Assembly (NCBI GenBank): GCA_035604455.1
Contig: DATNIM010000100.1
Coordinates: forward strand, 25,586 to 89,585
Direction: 5' to 3'
DNA length: 64,000 bases
DNA from: AG25 sp035604455
GTDB lineage: Bacteria > Gemmatimonadota > Gemmatimonadetes > Gemmatimonadales > GWC2-71-9
Each line of letters starts with the position of its first letter. The stretch's first letter is position 1. The translations under genes were made by a program, and so were the position numbers. Below the pieces are notes generated by a model, which made no database searches, was not told the origin of the DNA, and was given only the letters and a program-made list of their open reading frames with translations. Of this stretch, positions 42,357 through 51,500 are shown one piece after another.

Positions 42357-42935
42357 ATGCCCTATTCGCCGCCGCCACCAGGCCCACCGAAGCCGCCCGC
42401 GTCCCGGAACACGTTCAGCACTCGTCCCGGACGCAAACCCGCTCACGGGGTCTTGCAGGTCGACTGGCCGTTCTTCGGCGAGTTGTGCCGTGCGCTCGCG
42501 CTTCGGATTTTCCGGGAGTACGATCCCGAGCTCGTGATCGGAATCGCTAAGGCCGGCGTTATTCCCGGCGCCGTGGTCGCGAGCATTCTGCAGCGCGACT
42601 TCGCCTCGATCGCCATCACCCGGGAGGCGAGCGGCCTGCGGCCCACCGTGATCGCAGGGCCGTCGCGGATCGTCACGGCCAAGCGGGTCGTCATTGTCGA
42701 CGAGACCTGTGATACCGGCGACACGATGAAGCTCGCGCTCGCCGCCGTGCGAGAGCTCAAGCCAGCCTCCGTGAAGACGGCGGTGTCGTTTCGGACGGGA
42801 GACTACAAGCCCGACTTCTACGCGCTCGAGAGCGACAACTTCATCATCCTGCCCTGGGACCGCGAGGTCATCGTGAACGGGGAAATCGTGGTGCGTCCCG
42901 ACTACGCGGAAAAGCTCCGAGAACTAGCGGAGTGA
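42357..42935 (+). CDS. PRPP-binding phosphoribosyltransferase-family protein
   Basis: 192 aa. A Pro-rich N terminus (about 35 residues) precedes a PRTase fold: LVIGIAKAGVIPGAVVAS and the PRPP loop RVVIVDETCDTGDTMKLAL. The substrate hood is not recognisable; it resembles xanthine/guanine-type PRTases (Gpt-like) most. It probably salvages a purine base. It overlaps tldD by GTGA. Confidence 0.85.
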   Translation: MPYSPPPPGPPKPPASRNTFSTRPGRKPAHGVLQVDWPFFGELCRALALRIFREYDPELVIGIAKAGVIPGAVVASILQRDFASIAITREASGLRPTVIAGPSRIVTAKRVVIVDETCDTGDTMKLALAAVRELKPASVKTAVSFRTGDYKPDFYALESDNFIILPWDREVIVNGEIVVRPDYAEKLRELAE

Positions 42936-44308
42936 GAGACCGCCTGACCGCCGCGGTCCGTCGTGCCCCTGCCGAATTCACGGAACTTCGCCTCGAAACC
43001 AGCTGGACCACCGCCGTCACCTTCCGCGGCCGACACCTCGAAAACGCGACGGCGAGCGTCGATGAGGGAGGGTGCGTCCGGGCGCTCAATCGCGGCTGCG
43101 GGTGGGGGGTGGCCTCGTTCACCTCGCTCGACGCCTTGCCCCAGATGGCGCAGCGGGCCAATGAACTGTCACGTGCGCTCCGCCTAGACCGGCCAATCGA
43201 ACTTGCGGAGGTGCCCCCTCACGAGGCCGACGTGGACGCGGGCCTGGACGGGGATGTCCGCGGGATCGGCCTCGAGGAAAAAACCCGGCTGCTTGAGGCG
43301 TACAACGGGGCGATGCTCAGCGTGGGCGGCATCGTCGATACCGTCGGGAGCTATCGCGACAGCGTCACCGAGTATTGGTACCTCAACTCCGAGGGCACCA
43401 CGCTCCACGAGCTCCGTCCCGAAGTCACGCTCTCCGGTAGCGCCATCGCCCGCCGGGACGACGTGATCGAGAGGGGCTTGGCGTCGATCGGTCTCCGCCG
43501 CGGCTGGCGCAGCGCGCAGGGCCATGAAGGGGAATTCCGGGCGGCCGCCGAGCGGGCGGCCGCGCTGCTCACGGCGCCGCGCATCCGCGGCGGCGCGTAT
43601 CCTGTCGTCCTTGACCCCGAGCTGGCCGGCGTGTTCATCCACGAGGCGTTTGGGCATCTCTCGGAGGCCGACTTCGTCTTCGAGAACCCGCAGGCGCGTG
43701 AGATGATGACCCTCGGTCGTCGGTTCGGCACGCCACTTTTGAACGTCGGGGACAACGGCGCCGCGCCGGGGCTCCGTGGCACGCTGCCGTTCGACGATGA
43801 GGGGACGCCGACCCAGGACACGCCCCTCATCCGCGACGGAGTGCTCGTCGGCCGCCTGCACTCGCGGGAAACCGCGGCCGCGATGGGCGAACGGCCGACC
43901 GGGAACGCGCGCGCCATCTCGTTCCGGCACCCGCCCATCGTGCGCATGACGAACACCTACATCGGAAACGGCCGGGGCAGCTTCGCCGACTTAATCGCCG
44001 GCATCCGGCTCGGCGTCTACGCCTGCGGTGCGTTCGGTGGGCAGACCATGCTCGAGAACTTCTCGTTCACGGCGGCGCACGGCCGGATGATCCGCGATGG
44101 CCAGCTCGCCGAGCTCGTCAAGGACGTGGTCCTCGCCGGCAACCTCTTCCAGACCCTAGATCGCATCGAACACATCGCGGGCGACTTTCAGTGGACACAG
44201 ATGGGCGGCGGCTGCGGCAAGGGCGGGCAGTTCCCGCTGCCCGTCACCGAGGGCGCGCCGCACGTCCGCATCGAGGAGGCCTTGATCGGGGGCGACGTGC
44301 CGCAATGA
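42932..44308 (+). CDS. tldD: TldD metalloprotease subunit
   Basis: 458 aa from GTG 42932. The zinc motif is HEAFGH (237-242, HExxxH) in AGVFIHEAFGHLSEADFVFE; NTYIGNGRGSFADLIAGI and the Gly-rich end MGGGCGKGGQFPLPV are family features. TldD pairs with TldE/PmbA to form a protease that degrades unfolded or leader peptides. The partner gene follows with ATGA overlap. Confidence 0.94.
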   Translation: MRDRLTAAVRRAPAEFTELRLETSWTTAVTFRGRHLENATASVDEGGCVRALNRGCGWGVASFTSLDALPQMAQRANELSRALRLDRPIELAEVPPHEADVDAGLDGDVRGIGLEEKTRLLEAYNGAMLSVGGIVDTVGSYRDSVTEYWYLNSEGTTLHELRPEVTLSGSAIARRDDVIERGLASIGLRRGWRSAQGHEGEFRAAAERAAALLTAPRIRGGAYPVVLDPELAGVFIHEAFGHLSEADFVFENPQAREMMTLGRRFGTPLLNVGDNGAAPGLRGTLPFDDEGTPTQDTPLIRDGVLVGRLHSRETAAAMGERPTGNARAISFRHPPIVRMTNTYIGNGRGSFADLIAGIRLGVYACGAFGGQTMLENFSFTAAHGRMIRDGQLAELVKDVVLAGNLFQTLDRIEHIAGDFQWTQMGGGCGKGGQFPLPVTEGAPHVRIEEALIGGDVPQ

Positions 44309-45624
44309 TCGAGCGGTGGCTCGATGCGGCTCAGCGGGCTGGCGCGCAGCAGGCAGATGGGTGGTGGCACCGCGCGGAGCGTACGGTCGTCAGCTTCGAG
44401 TGGGGCCGACTGAAGGCCGCGAGTGTTGGCGAAGAAGCGGGCGTGAACCTGCGGGTGCTCTCGCAAGGGCGGGTGGGTGTGGCGGGCTCGACCGTTCTCC
44501 ATGACGGCCCCGACGACCTGACTGCCCGGGCCCTCGCCTCCGCCGCGCTCGGCGAGCGCTTCGGGCTCGAGTTCCCGGGCCCGTGCACGCCGGCCGTGGT
44601 CTCGACCTTCTCCGCGCCTGCGGCGGAGGCGTCCCTAGACCACCTCGTCGGCATCGGCCGAGAAGTGGTCGAGCGGCTCGCGCGCGACGGATGTCAGGTG
44701 AACGTCACCGTCGAGCGCGAAGTGACCGAAACCGAGTTCGGGAACACCGCCGGTGCCGCGGGCACCTACCAGGCGACAGCCGTCGCCGTCAGCGCGGACG
44801 TCTGGCGGATCGCGGGCGACGACGTGCTCACCGTGGCCGACGGGATCGACGACACGGGTGTGCCAGATGCCTCCGCCTTGTCCGCGCTCGTGCAGTCGAT
44901 CGACGAGCGGTTGCGCCGGGCGGAGGTGGTCGTGGCGCCTCCCGAAGGCGGGTTGCCCGTGGTCTTTACGCCAGCCGGCCTAGCGGCGGTGCTCTTGCCC
45001 ATTACGCAGGCCCTGTCTGGGAAGGCCGTCCTCCAGGGCGTCTCCCCCCTGGCGGGGAGGGTTGGCGAGCGGGTGTTCGACGCGGCCTTCTCGGTCACCG
45101 ACGACCCGACGCGTGCGGGCCGCCCCGCCTCCCGGCCTTTCGACGACGAGGGTGTCGCCTCGCGCCCGACCCCGTTAGTTGAGGCGGGCACCGTGCGAGG
45201 ATTCATTTTTGACCTGGAGACCGCGGCGCGGGCCAAGGCGACGAGCACGGGCCATGGCCACCGCGACATCTTCGGGAAACCAGCTCCCGGGTTCACGAAC
45301 CTCGTGGTGGGTCGAGACGACGGCACCCCTGACGGTGCCCTCGGTGGTCAGCTCCTCGGTCCCATTGTCGATGGCCTGCTGGTCGACGACCTCATCGGCG
45401 TCGGACAGGGGAACGTCGCCGGAGGCGCGTTCAGCCACCCGGTGGCGTTGGCGTACCGGGTCGTGCGGGGTGAGATCGCCGGGCGGGTGAAGGACGCGGC
45501 GGTGGCGGGGAACAGCTACGATCTGCTGAAGCGGATCGGCGGAATCGGTCGGGACCGGCGCTGGTACGGCCGCCGTCTCACGCCCTCGCTGCTGTTCGAC
45601 GGCGTGAGCGTCGCGCGACGCTAG
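44305..45624 (+). CDS. pmbA: TldE/PmbA partner subunit
   Basis: 439 aa from ATG 44305. It shares the TldD fold but lacks HExxxH, as expected for the non-catalytic partner. Family features: RPFDDEGVASRPTPLVEAGT, then GGAFSHPVALAYRVVRGEIAG and a KDAAVAGNSYDLLKRI end. It acts with TldD in the cytoplasm. The stop overlaps the convergent V4R gene stop by two bases. Confidence 0.93.
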   Translation: MIERWLDAAQRAGAQQADGWWHRAERTVVSFEWGRLKAASVGEEAGVNLRVLSQGRVGVAGSTVLHDGPDDLTARALASAALGERFGLEFPGPCTPAVVSTFSAPAAEASLDHLVGIGREVVERLARDGCQVNVTVEREVTETEFGNTAGAAGTYQATAVAVSADVWRIAGDDVLTVADGIDDTGVPDASALSALVQSIDERLRRAEVVVAPPEGGLPVVFTPAGLAAVLLPITQALSGKAVLQGVSPLAGRVGERVFDAAFSVTDDPTRAGRPASRPFDDEGVASRPTPLVEAGTVRGFIFDLETAARAKATSTGHGHRDIFGKPAPGFTNLVVGRDDGTPDGALGGQLLGPIVDGLLVDDLIGVGQGNVAGGAFSHPVALAYRVVRGEIAGRVKDAAVAGNSYDLLKRIGGIGRDRRWYGRRLTPSLLFDGVSVARR

Positions 45625-46169
45625 GCGCCGAACGCGTCGGTGTAGGGACGACCCTGGCTGACGTGGTCGTAGACGGCGTTCAGGGTGTCCGGCGACGCCG
45701 ACAGGAATCGGCAGCGCGCATCGTCCTTGCTGCGGCACTCCACCTCGAGCACGGCAACCGGCTCGCCCGAGAGGCGGCCCAGGAAGTCGGCGAGCATTCC
45801 TGATGTAAAGAAGCACATCGGGGTCTCGGCGGACCCCGGCTCCGCCTCCACCCAATCGGCGCTGTCCATGGCGAGCGCCGCGGCTCCCAGCGGGCCCACC
45901 GTTAGCGAGCCCCACCCGGTCGACTCAAAGAAGGAAGAGAGAATGGTGGACAGTCGGGCCGCATCGAGGTTCTGCGGTTCGGGCACGCCGGTTTCCGCGG
46001 CGACCCACCCGCAAAAGGCCTGGTAGATCCCCTCGCCGGCGGCGAACCCGGCTTCTTGAAGAATCCCGACCGCGTGGTCGGCCGCGTCCCGCAGGAGGCT
46101 TTGGCGGAGTTGGGGCAGGGCGCCGCGCCCGATGGTTACTGCGTCGCGCGGGGGCCGGGCGATGCTCAT
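45621..46169 (-). CDS. V4R-domain protein
   Basis: 182 aa from ATG 46169 (TTG 46181 also possible). The C-terminal half has the V4R pattern: FFTSGMLADFLGRLSGEPVA, EVECRSKDDARCRFLSASP, with the Cys pair that can bind metal, and NAVYDHVSQGRPYTDAF. V4R (4-vinyl reductase) domains bind small hydrocarbons or tetrapyrrole intermediates and often act as sensors. No output domain is present. It is the last gene of GAF-ligA-V4R. Confidence 0.82.
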   Translation of the reverse strand: MSIARPPRDAVTIGRGALPQLRQSLLRDAADHAVGILQEAGFAAGEGIYQAFCGWVAAETGVPEPQNLDAARLSTILSSFFESTGWGSLTVGPLGAAALAMDSADWVEAEPGSAETPMCFFTSGMLADFLGRLSGEPVAVLEVECRSKDDARCRFLSASPDTLNAVYDHVSQGRPYTDAFGA

Positions 46170-46188
46170 ATGGGACAGCAACTTAGGG

Positions 46189-48183
46189 TCAGTGGCGCGC
46201 GCGGCGCAAGAGTTCCCCCTCGTCGATCACCGGAATACCGAGCGCTGTGGCCCGGGCGAGCTTGGACCCCGCGTCGGCTCCGGCGACCAGGGCCGTCGTG
46301 CGCTTGGACACGTGGTCGGTCACGCGGCCCCCCGCCGCCTCAATGAGCGCGATCGCGTCGGGGCGGGTGAGCGACGGCAGGGTACCGGTGATCACGTAGG
46401 ACTGCCCGGCGAGCGGCCCGGCCGTGGACAGGGGTTCGGAGAGGGAGAGACCGAGCTTTTCGAGCCGGTCGATCAGCTTTCGGTTGGTCGGGTCTGCGCA
46501 GAACCCAGCCACGGCCGTGGCGATTGTCGGCCCCACGCCCGGAAGCTCCGCGATCGCCTCCGCGGGTGCTCGCGCCAGGGCCCGGAGCGTCCCGTATTGG
46601 CGGGCGAGGACCTTCGCGCTCTGGGAGCCGACGTGGCGGATCCCGAGCGCGCCGAGGACGAGCGAGAGGGGTTGGGCCTTGGAAGCCGTGATCGCCGCCA
46701 CGAGCTGTTCCGCCGATCGCTCCGCGAACCCCTCCAGGGTGACGAGGTTCGCCGGTCGCAGCTCGTACAAGTCGGCGACGTCAGCGATGCGTTCCGCGTC
46801 GAGCAGCGCCTGGACGCGCTCGTAGCCGAGCCCGCGAATGTCCATCACCGCCGCGAAGTGCACGATGCTTTCGCGGATCCGACCGGGGCAGGAGACGTTC
46901 GGGCAGTACACCATCACCTCGTCCTCCGGACGCTCGACTCGCGCTCGGCAGATCGGGCACCGGCTCGGCATCTCGAAGGGTCGTTCGGCTCCGGTGCGGC
47001 GCTCGCGCACGGGCCCGAGCACCTGCGGGATCACTTCGCCCGCGCGCGTGACCTCCACCCAGTCGCCGATCCGGATGTCTTTCGCGGCGACAAGATCGGC
47101 GTTGTGGAGCGTCGCGGTTGAGACCGTGACGCCTCCAATCTCGACGGGCGTGAGCACCGCGTAGGGGTTCAGCGCGCCCGTGCGGCCCACGTTCAGTCGG
47201 ATGTCTTCGAGCCGTGTCACCTGAACCTCGGGCGCGAACTTCCGCGCGACGGCCCACCGCGGCTCCCGGTTCCCCACCGTGCCGAGCTCGGCATGTAAGG
47301 CGAGGCGGTCCACCTTCACCACGACGCCGTCGGCCCCGTAATCGAGCGTCGGCAGAACTTGCTCGAGCGTGGCGATCGCGGCATGGGCGCTGACGAGGTC
47401 GGGCACGAGCTCGTAGTGCGGCTCGAGCGGGAACCCCCAGCTCGCGAGCTTCGCGAGCACGGCCGACTGCGTCGGGGCCGGGAGGGCGGGACCCGGCACC
47501 TCGACCTGAAAGCAGAAGATCCGGAGCCCGCGGTGCCTGGTGACTGCCGGGTCAAGCTGGCGCAGCGACCCTGCCGCGGCGTTGCGAGGGTTGGCCAGCG
47601 GCGGCTCGCCTGCCGCCTCGCGCTCCTCGTTCAGGGCGGCGAAGCGCGACTTTGGGAGGTACACCTCGCCGCGGACCTCCATCAGGGGCGGCCAGCCTTT
47701 GCCCTGCAGCCGCAGCGGCACGTCGAGCACGGTCCGGAGGTTCACCGTGACGTCCTCGCCTTCGAGGCCGTTCCCCCGCGTCGCGCCGGTCACGAAGATG
47801 CCGTCCTCATAGGTCAGGCTCACCGCGGCGCCGTCGATCTTCACCTCGAGCGCGTAGCCGCTGGTCCGGGACTCGGGCACGAGCCGCGCGTTACGTTCCT
47901 CCCACGACTGCAGCGCCGCCTCGTCGAACGCGTTGGCGAGCGACAGCATGGGTGCGACGTGGCGGTGCTTCCGGAAGCTCGTGGCAGGCGGAGCGCCCAC
48001 CCGGAGGGTGGGGCTGTCGGGTCGGCGCAGTTCGGGATGTTGCTCTTCGAGGTCGCGGAGTTCGGCGAGCAGCCGGTCGTATTCGGCGTCGGACAGCTCC
48101 GGCCGATCGAGTACGTAGTATGCGTGGTTCGCCCGTTCCAGGAGCCGCGCGAGCTCGGCGGCTCGTGCGGCGAGCCGCGTCAC
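46189..48183 (-). CDS. ligA: NAD-dependent DNA ligase
   Basis: 664 aa from GTG 48183 (GTGA overlap with the GAF gene). The domain order is complete. Ia region (ANHAYYVLDRPELSDAEYD), adenylation site LEVKIDGAAVSL (KxDG), DGVVVKVDR and the OB fold. Then a four-Cys zinc finger (CPICRARVE and YCPNVSCPGR), helix-hairpin-helix repeats, and a BRCT domain at the end (LAGQSYVITGTLPSLTR). It is an essential replication and repair ligase. Confidence 0.97.
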   Translation of the reverse strand: MTRLAARAAELARLLERANHAYYVLDRPELSDAEYDRLLAELRDLEEQHPELRRPDSPTLRVGAPPATSFRKHRHVAPMLSLANAFDEAALQSWEERNARLVPESRTSGYALEVKIDGAAVSLTYEDGIFVTGATRGNGLEGEDVTVNLRTVLDVPLRLQGKGWPPLMEVRGEVYLPKSRFAALNEEREAAGEPPLANPRNAAAGSLRQLDPAVTRHRGLRIFCFQVEVPGPALPAPTQSAVLAKLASWGFPLEPHYELVPDLVSAHAAIATLEQVLPTLDYGADGVVVKVDRLALHAELGTVGNREPRWAVARKFAPEVQVTRLEDIRLNVGRTGALNPYAVLTPVEIGGVTVSTATLHNADLVAAKDIRIGDWVEVTRAGEVIPQVLGPVRERRTGAERPFEMPSRCPICRARVERPEDEVMVYCPNVSCPGRIRESIVHFAAVMDIRGLGYERVQALLDAERIADVADLYELRPANLVTLEGFAERSAEQLVAAITASKAQPLSLVLGALGIRHVGSQSAKVLARQYGTLRALARAPAEAIAELPGVGPTIATAVAGFCADPTNRKLIDRLEKLGLSLSEPLSTAGPLAGQSYVITGTLPSLTRPDAIALIEAAGGRVTDHVSKRTTALVAGADAGSKLARATALGIPVIDEGELLRRARH

Positions 48184-48965
48184 CGCCCCTTGGCTTCTTC
48201 CTGGATGACGGCCATGGCGACGCCCACGAGTCGGTCGAGCTCGTCGGTGCTCGCGCGCGGCAGCAGCCCTTCGGCCCACGCGCCCTCCCGGACGCCGAAG
48301 GCGTCGAGCAGGCGCCGCAGGAATCCGAGCAGCGCCACGCGCTCGAGCTCCATGCGTCGCACTCCCTCGCCGGCCTCGTGCTGGCGCTGCGCGAGGCGCT
48401 CGTAGCGATGGGCGTTGCGGAGCGCTTGGGCGGTCAGCGAGGCCACGACCTGCACGAACCGGACGTCCTCGTCGGAAAAGGTCGGCCCGTCGCGGAACGT
48501 GCGCAGGAAAATCGCGCCGATCGCCACTCCCCGCCACGTGATCGGCACGACGGTAATCGACTTGACGTTCCGGTGCACGAGCTCGCTCTTCACATGGCGG
48601 AGGCTCGGATCGTTCGCCGCGTCGGGAATGAACACGGTTTCACCGCCCTGCATCGCCCGGCGCAACTCTGGATAGCGCTCCAAGTCGACGACGTAGTTGC
48701 GGATTGTCGGATCCTCGTAGGACGCGACGAGGCGGACGGAGCGGCCGCCGCGCTCGGCAAGAAAGATCGAGCAGCGGTCCAGACCGAAGGCCTCCCCCAG
48801 CTTGCGGGCGATGGCTTGGAGGATGTCGATGAAATGCAGCGAGGTCGACACCTCTTTGAGGATCTCGATGACGGCGAGCAGGTGCTTGCGCTCGCGCTCG
48901 AGCTCTCCGACGCGGGCCGCGAGCCGCTCGGCTTCGGCGTGCGTCAGCTCCGACGAGATTGACAT
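48180..48965 (-). CDS. GAF-domain sensor protein
   Basis: 261 aa. A short coiled coil (1-45, AERLAARVGELERERKHLL) leads into a GAF domain (about 45-190) with CSIFLAERGGRSVRLVASYE, IPDAANDPSLRH and SITVVPITWRGVAIGAIFLR. A helical tail follows, with no catalytic output domain. It may be a partner of a separate kinase or regulator. It overlaps ligA (GTGA). Confidence 0.88.
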   Translation of the reverse strand: MSISSELTHAEAERLAARVGELERERKHLLAVIEILKEVSTSLHFIDILQAIARKLGEAFGLDRCSIFLAERGGRSVRLVASYEDPTIRNYVVDLERYPELRRAMQGGETVFIPDAANDPSLRHVKSELVHRNVKSITVVPITWRGVAIGAIFLRTFRDGPTFSDEDVRFVQVVASLTAQALRNAHRYERLAQRQHEAGEGVRRMELERVALLGFLRRLLDAFGVREGAWAEGLLPRASTDELDRLVGVAMAVIQEEAKGR

Positions 48966-48970
48966 GGCGA

Positions 48971-49000
48971 AGTTTGCGTTATCGGCGGACGACCCGTCAA
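48971..49000 (-). promoter_or_regulatory. Candidate promoter of GAF-ligA-V4R
   Basis: Minus strand TTGACG (49000-48995) and CAAACT (48976-48971), 18 bp apart. The -10 ends only 5 nt before ATG 48965, so a leaderless mRNA is possible; the -10 matches the consensus poorly. Confidence 0.4.
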
Positions 49001-49067
49001 GCCGTTGCCGCCTCTGCGGCCGCCGGATAGCTTCGGACCCGCGGTCGTCCGGGTTCGGGGCGCCGCG

Positions 49068-49856
49068 TCACGAGCGATCCCGTTTGCCGTGGAGCTGCTC
49101 GAGCAGCGCGGCCGCGCGCTCGCGGTAGGGGCCGTCCAGCACGTCCGTCGCTGGGAGCCAGCGGATCGTGTCTAGTTGAGCGCGCGCAGCGGCGTACTGC
49201 CCCACGTCGTTGTCGATTTCGGCGAGCTCGAGGCGGTGAAAGATGTAGCCGGGGCGCAGCGCGACCGCCCGCTCGAGGTCGCGCCGGGCGTCCGTCCAGG
49301 TCGCGCGGTCGAGGAACCCCGCACCGAACAACGCCTTGGCGAAGAACCGCTGAAACGACGACAGGCGCAGCACCTCGGCGTGCCACGCTCCCAGCACGTG
49401 ATACGCGACGTCGCTTGTCGAGTCTAGGGCGATCGCCCGGGAGGCCTCGTCGTAGATCACCTGGGCGAACCGGACGCGCTCCTTGCCGCCGCGCGTCCGC
49501 GAGAGCCGGCCCAGGGCCTGCGCGAGCATGGCGTGCCCTTCGGCCCGGTTCGGGGCCACAGTGGTCGCCCGCTCGGCGAGGACGCGCGCCGCGAGGTACA
49601 GGCTGTCGCGGCGCCGCCGCAGGGTATCCGGGTGATCGTCGATTTGCTTCGCGATGTTGATGATCGACCGCGAGGCCTTCCACAGGGCCTCAAACGTAGT
49701 CGAATCCAGGGAGAGGGCGGTCTGATAGTGGCGCAGGGCAGTGGCGGGGTCGAGCGCCGCCTCTAGACTGTCACCCGTCGCGATTTCCTGGGCGATCGTC
49801 TGTCCCGCGAGGGGGCGGATCGCAAGGAGCGCGAGCCCGAGGATCGTGAGTCGCAT
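49068..49856 (-). CDS. Exported TPR protein resembling regulator-of-microtubule-dynamics family
   Basis: 262 aa from ATG 49856. Signal peptide MRLTILGLALLAIRPLAGQ. Helical repeats follow: ALRHYQTALSLDSTTFEALWKASRSI, ERATTVAPNRAEGHAMLAQALG and, near the end, RRDLERAVALRPGYIFHRLELAEI. The layout, with WKASRSIINIAKQ and AYHVLGAWHAEV, is like the RMDN-type bacterial TPR proteins. Predicted periplasmic; role unknown. Confidence 0.82.
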   Translation of the reverse strand: MRLTILGLALLAIRPLAGQTIAQEIATGDSLEAALDPATALRHYQTALSLDSTTFEALWKASRSIINIAKQIDDHPDTLRRRRDSLYLAARVLAERATTVAPNRAEGHAMLAQALGRLSRTRGGKERVRFAQVIYDEASRAIALDSTSDVAYHVLGAWHAEVLRLSSFQRFFAKALFGAGFLDRATWTDARRDLERAVALRPGYIFHRLELAEIDNDVGQYAAARAQLDTIRWLPATDVLDGPYRERAAALLEQLHGKRDRS

Positions 49857-49885
49857 CACACCATAGGGAGCGAGGAGGCCCGTCA

Positions 49886-51250
49886 ATGCTGGTCGCGCCG
49901 ATGATCGAACGCAAGCGCGACGGAGGCGCGCTCACGCCCGAGGAGTGGTCGGCGCTGGTCGCCGCCTACACCGACGGTCGCGTGCCCGACTATCAGATGG
50001 CAGCGCTCCTCATGGCCGTCGTGTTTCGCGGATTGGACCGGCAAGAGCTCGCCGCGCTGACCGACGCCTTGCTCGCCTCCGGCCAGCGGCTCTCGTTCGA
50101 GGGATGGCCGACCCCCCGGGTGGACAAGCACTCCACCGGCGGTGTCGGAGACAAGGTCTCCCTCGTGCTCACTCCCCTGGTCGCCGCCTGCGGCGTGGCG
50201 GTGCCCATGATGGCGGGCCGGGGCCTCGGGCACACCGGCGGCACGCTCGACAAACTCGAAGCGATCCCCGGCTTCCGCACGGCTCTGTCGCTCGCCGAGG
50301 CGAAAGCGCAAGTGCTGCGCCTCGGGTGTGTCATGATGGGCCCGACCCCCGAAGTCGCGCCGGCGGACGGTCGCCTGTACGCGCTCCGCGACGTCACGGC
50401 CACGGTCGAGGCCGTCCCCCTCATCGCCGCGTCGATCATGTCAAAGAAGCTGGCCGAGGGCCTCACGGCCCTGGTTCTCGACGTCAAACGGGGGAGCGGC
50501 GCGTTCCTGCCGGAGCGCGAGCAGGCGCTCGAGCTGGCGAGCACGATGATCGGCCTTGGTGCCGATCGCGCCTGCCCCACGGTGGCCCTAGTGACGGCGA
50601 TGGATCGCCCCCTCGGGCGCGCGTGCGGCAACGCCCTCGAAACGGAGGAAGCGATCCTCGCCTTGCGGGGCGAGGGTCCGCCGGACCTCATGGCGCTCAC
50701 CTACGCGCTCGGCATCGAGATGCTGCTCGCCGCCGGGGTCGAGCGCACGAGTTCACGGGCCCGCAAGCGCCTCGAGAACGCCCTCGGCTCCGGGCTCGCC
50801 GCCGAGAAGTTCGAGCAGCTCGTCGAAGCACAGGGCGGGAACCCCCGCGTCGTCGAAGACCCCGCCGTGCTCCCCCAGGCCGAGGCCGTGGAGGTCTACG
50901 CCGCGCCGCGGACCGGCGTCGTCGCCCGGATAGAACCCCGGATCATCGGGCGCGCCATCACGGCGATGGGTGGTGGCCGGCGTCGCCTCGAGGACACGGT
51001 GGATCCCACCGTTGGGTTCGTGGTGTCGGTGAAGCCGGGCGACAAGGTACTGGCGGGGGAGCCCATCGTCTCGGTGTACGCGCGGGATTCGGCCGGGGTC
51101 GAGCTCGGGTGCGCGGCCCTGCGAGACGCGATCACCATCGCCGATCGGGCTGCGGCGTCGCTGCCGCTCGTCTCGCACCGCGTTTCCGTTCACGGCGTGG
51201 AGGAATTCACGCCCCCGCAGGGGAAGAAGGGGAAGGCGGCCTCACGCTGA
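49886..51250 (+). CDS. deoA: Pyrimidine-nucleoside/thymidine phosphorylase
   Basis: 454 aa with a strong GAGGAGG site upstream. Family blocks: VDKHSTGGVGDKVSLVL (phosphate binding), MAGRGLGHTGGTLDKLE, YALRDVTATVEAVPLIAASI with the catalytic residues, KRGSGAFLP and a C-terminal PYNP domain (RRRLEDTVDPTVGFV). It splits thymidine or uridine with phosphate. Divergent from the TPR gene with a 29-bp gap. Confidence 0.94.
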   Translation: MLVAPMIERKRDGGALTPEEWSALVAAYTDGRVPDYQMAALLMAVVFRGLDRQELAALTDALLASGQRLSFEGWPTPRVDKHSTGGVGDKVSLVLTPLVAACGVAVPMMAGRGLGHTGGTLDKLEAIPGFRTALSLAEAKAQVLRLGCVMMGPTPEVAPADGRLYALRDVTATVEAVPLIAASIMSKKLAEGLTALVLDVKRGSGAFLPEREQALELASTMIGLGADRACPTVALVTAMDRPLGRACGNALETEEAILALRGEGPPDLMALTYALGIEMLLAAGVERTSSRARKRLENALGSGLAAEKFEQLVEAQGGNPRVVEDPAVLPQAEAVEVYAAPRTGVVARIEPRIIGRAITAMGGGRRRLEDTVDPTVGFVVSVKPGDKVLAGEPIVSVYARDSAGVELGCAALRDAITIADRAAASLPLVSHRVSVHGVEEFTPPQGKKGKAASR

Positions 51251-51272
51251 CGCCCGCCGCTCGGGCGCGGGA

Positions 51273-51491
51273 TTACGCCCCGAGCGGGGGCCCGGGCCAG
51301 GGATCGGCGTCGTTGGGCGGCGCGGCTCGGGCCTCGGCTTCGGCGCGCTCAAGGACCGCGTAGTCGATGGGGCGGTCGACCCGGCGGTGGACGGTCGGTT
51401 CGGGGGTTTCGTCCCGCACGGCAAGCAGCCAGACCAGAACGCCCAAGAGCAGGGCGCCGAGGGCGAGGGTGGCCACCGCGCTACGCCCCAA
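51273..51491 (-). CDS. Small membrane-anchored protein downstream of gyrB
   Basis: 72 aa from TTG 51491, 9 bp after the gyrB stop on the same strand. One hydrophobic helix (VATLALGALLLGVLVWLLAV, residues 6-25), then a charged, Pro-rich tail (RPIDYAVLERAEAEARAAPP). No family recognised. The membrane helix and position support coding, but the TTG start is unsure. Confidence 0.55.
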   Translation of the reverse strand: MGRSAVATLALGALLLGVLVWLLAVRDETPEPTVHRRVDRPIDYAVLERAEAEARAAPPNDADPWPGPPLGA

Positions 51492-51500
51492 CCATGGCCG

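Noticed and set aside
46424..47164. Plus-strand frames over ligA
   Set aside because: Ser/Arg-rich shadows of a complete ligase gene.
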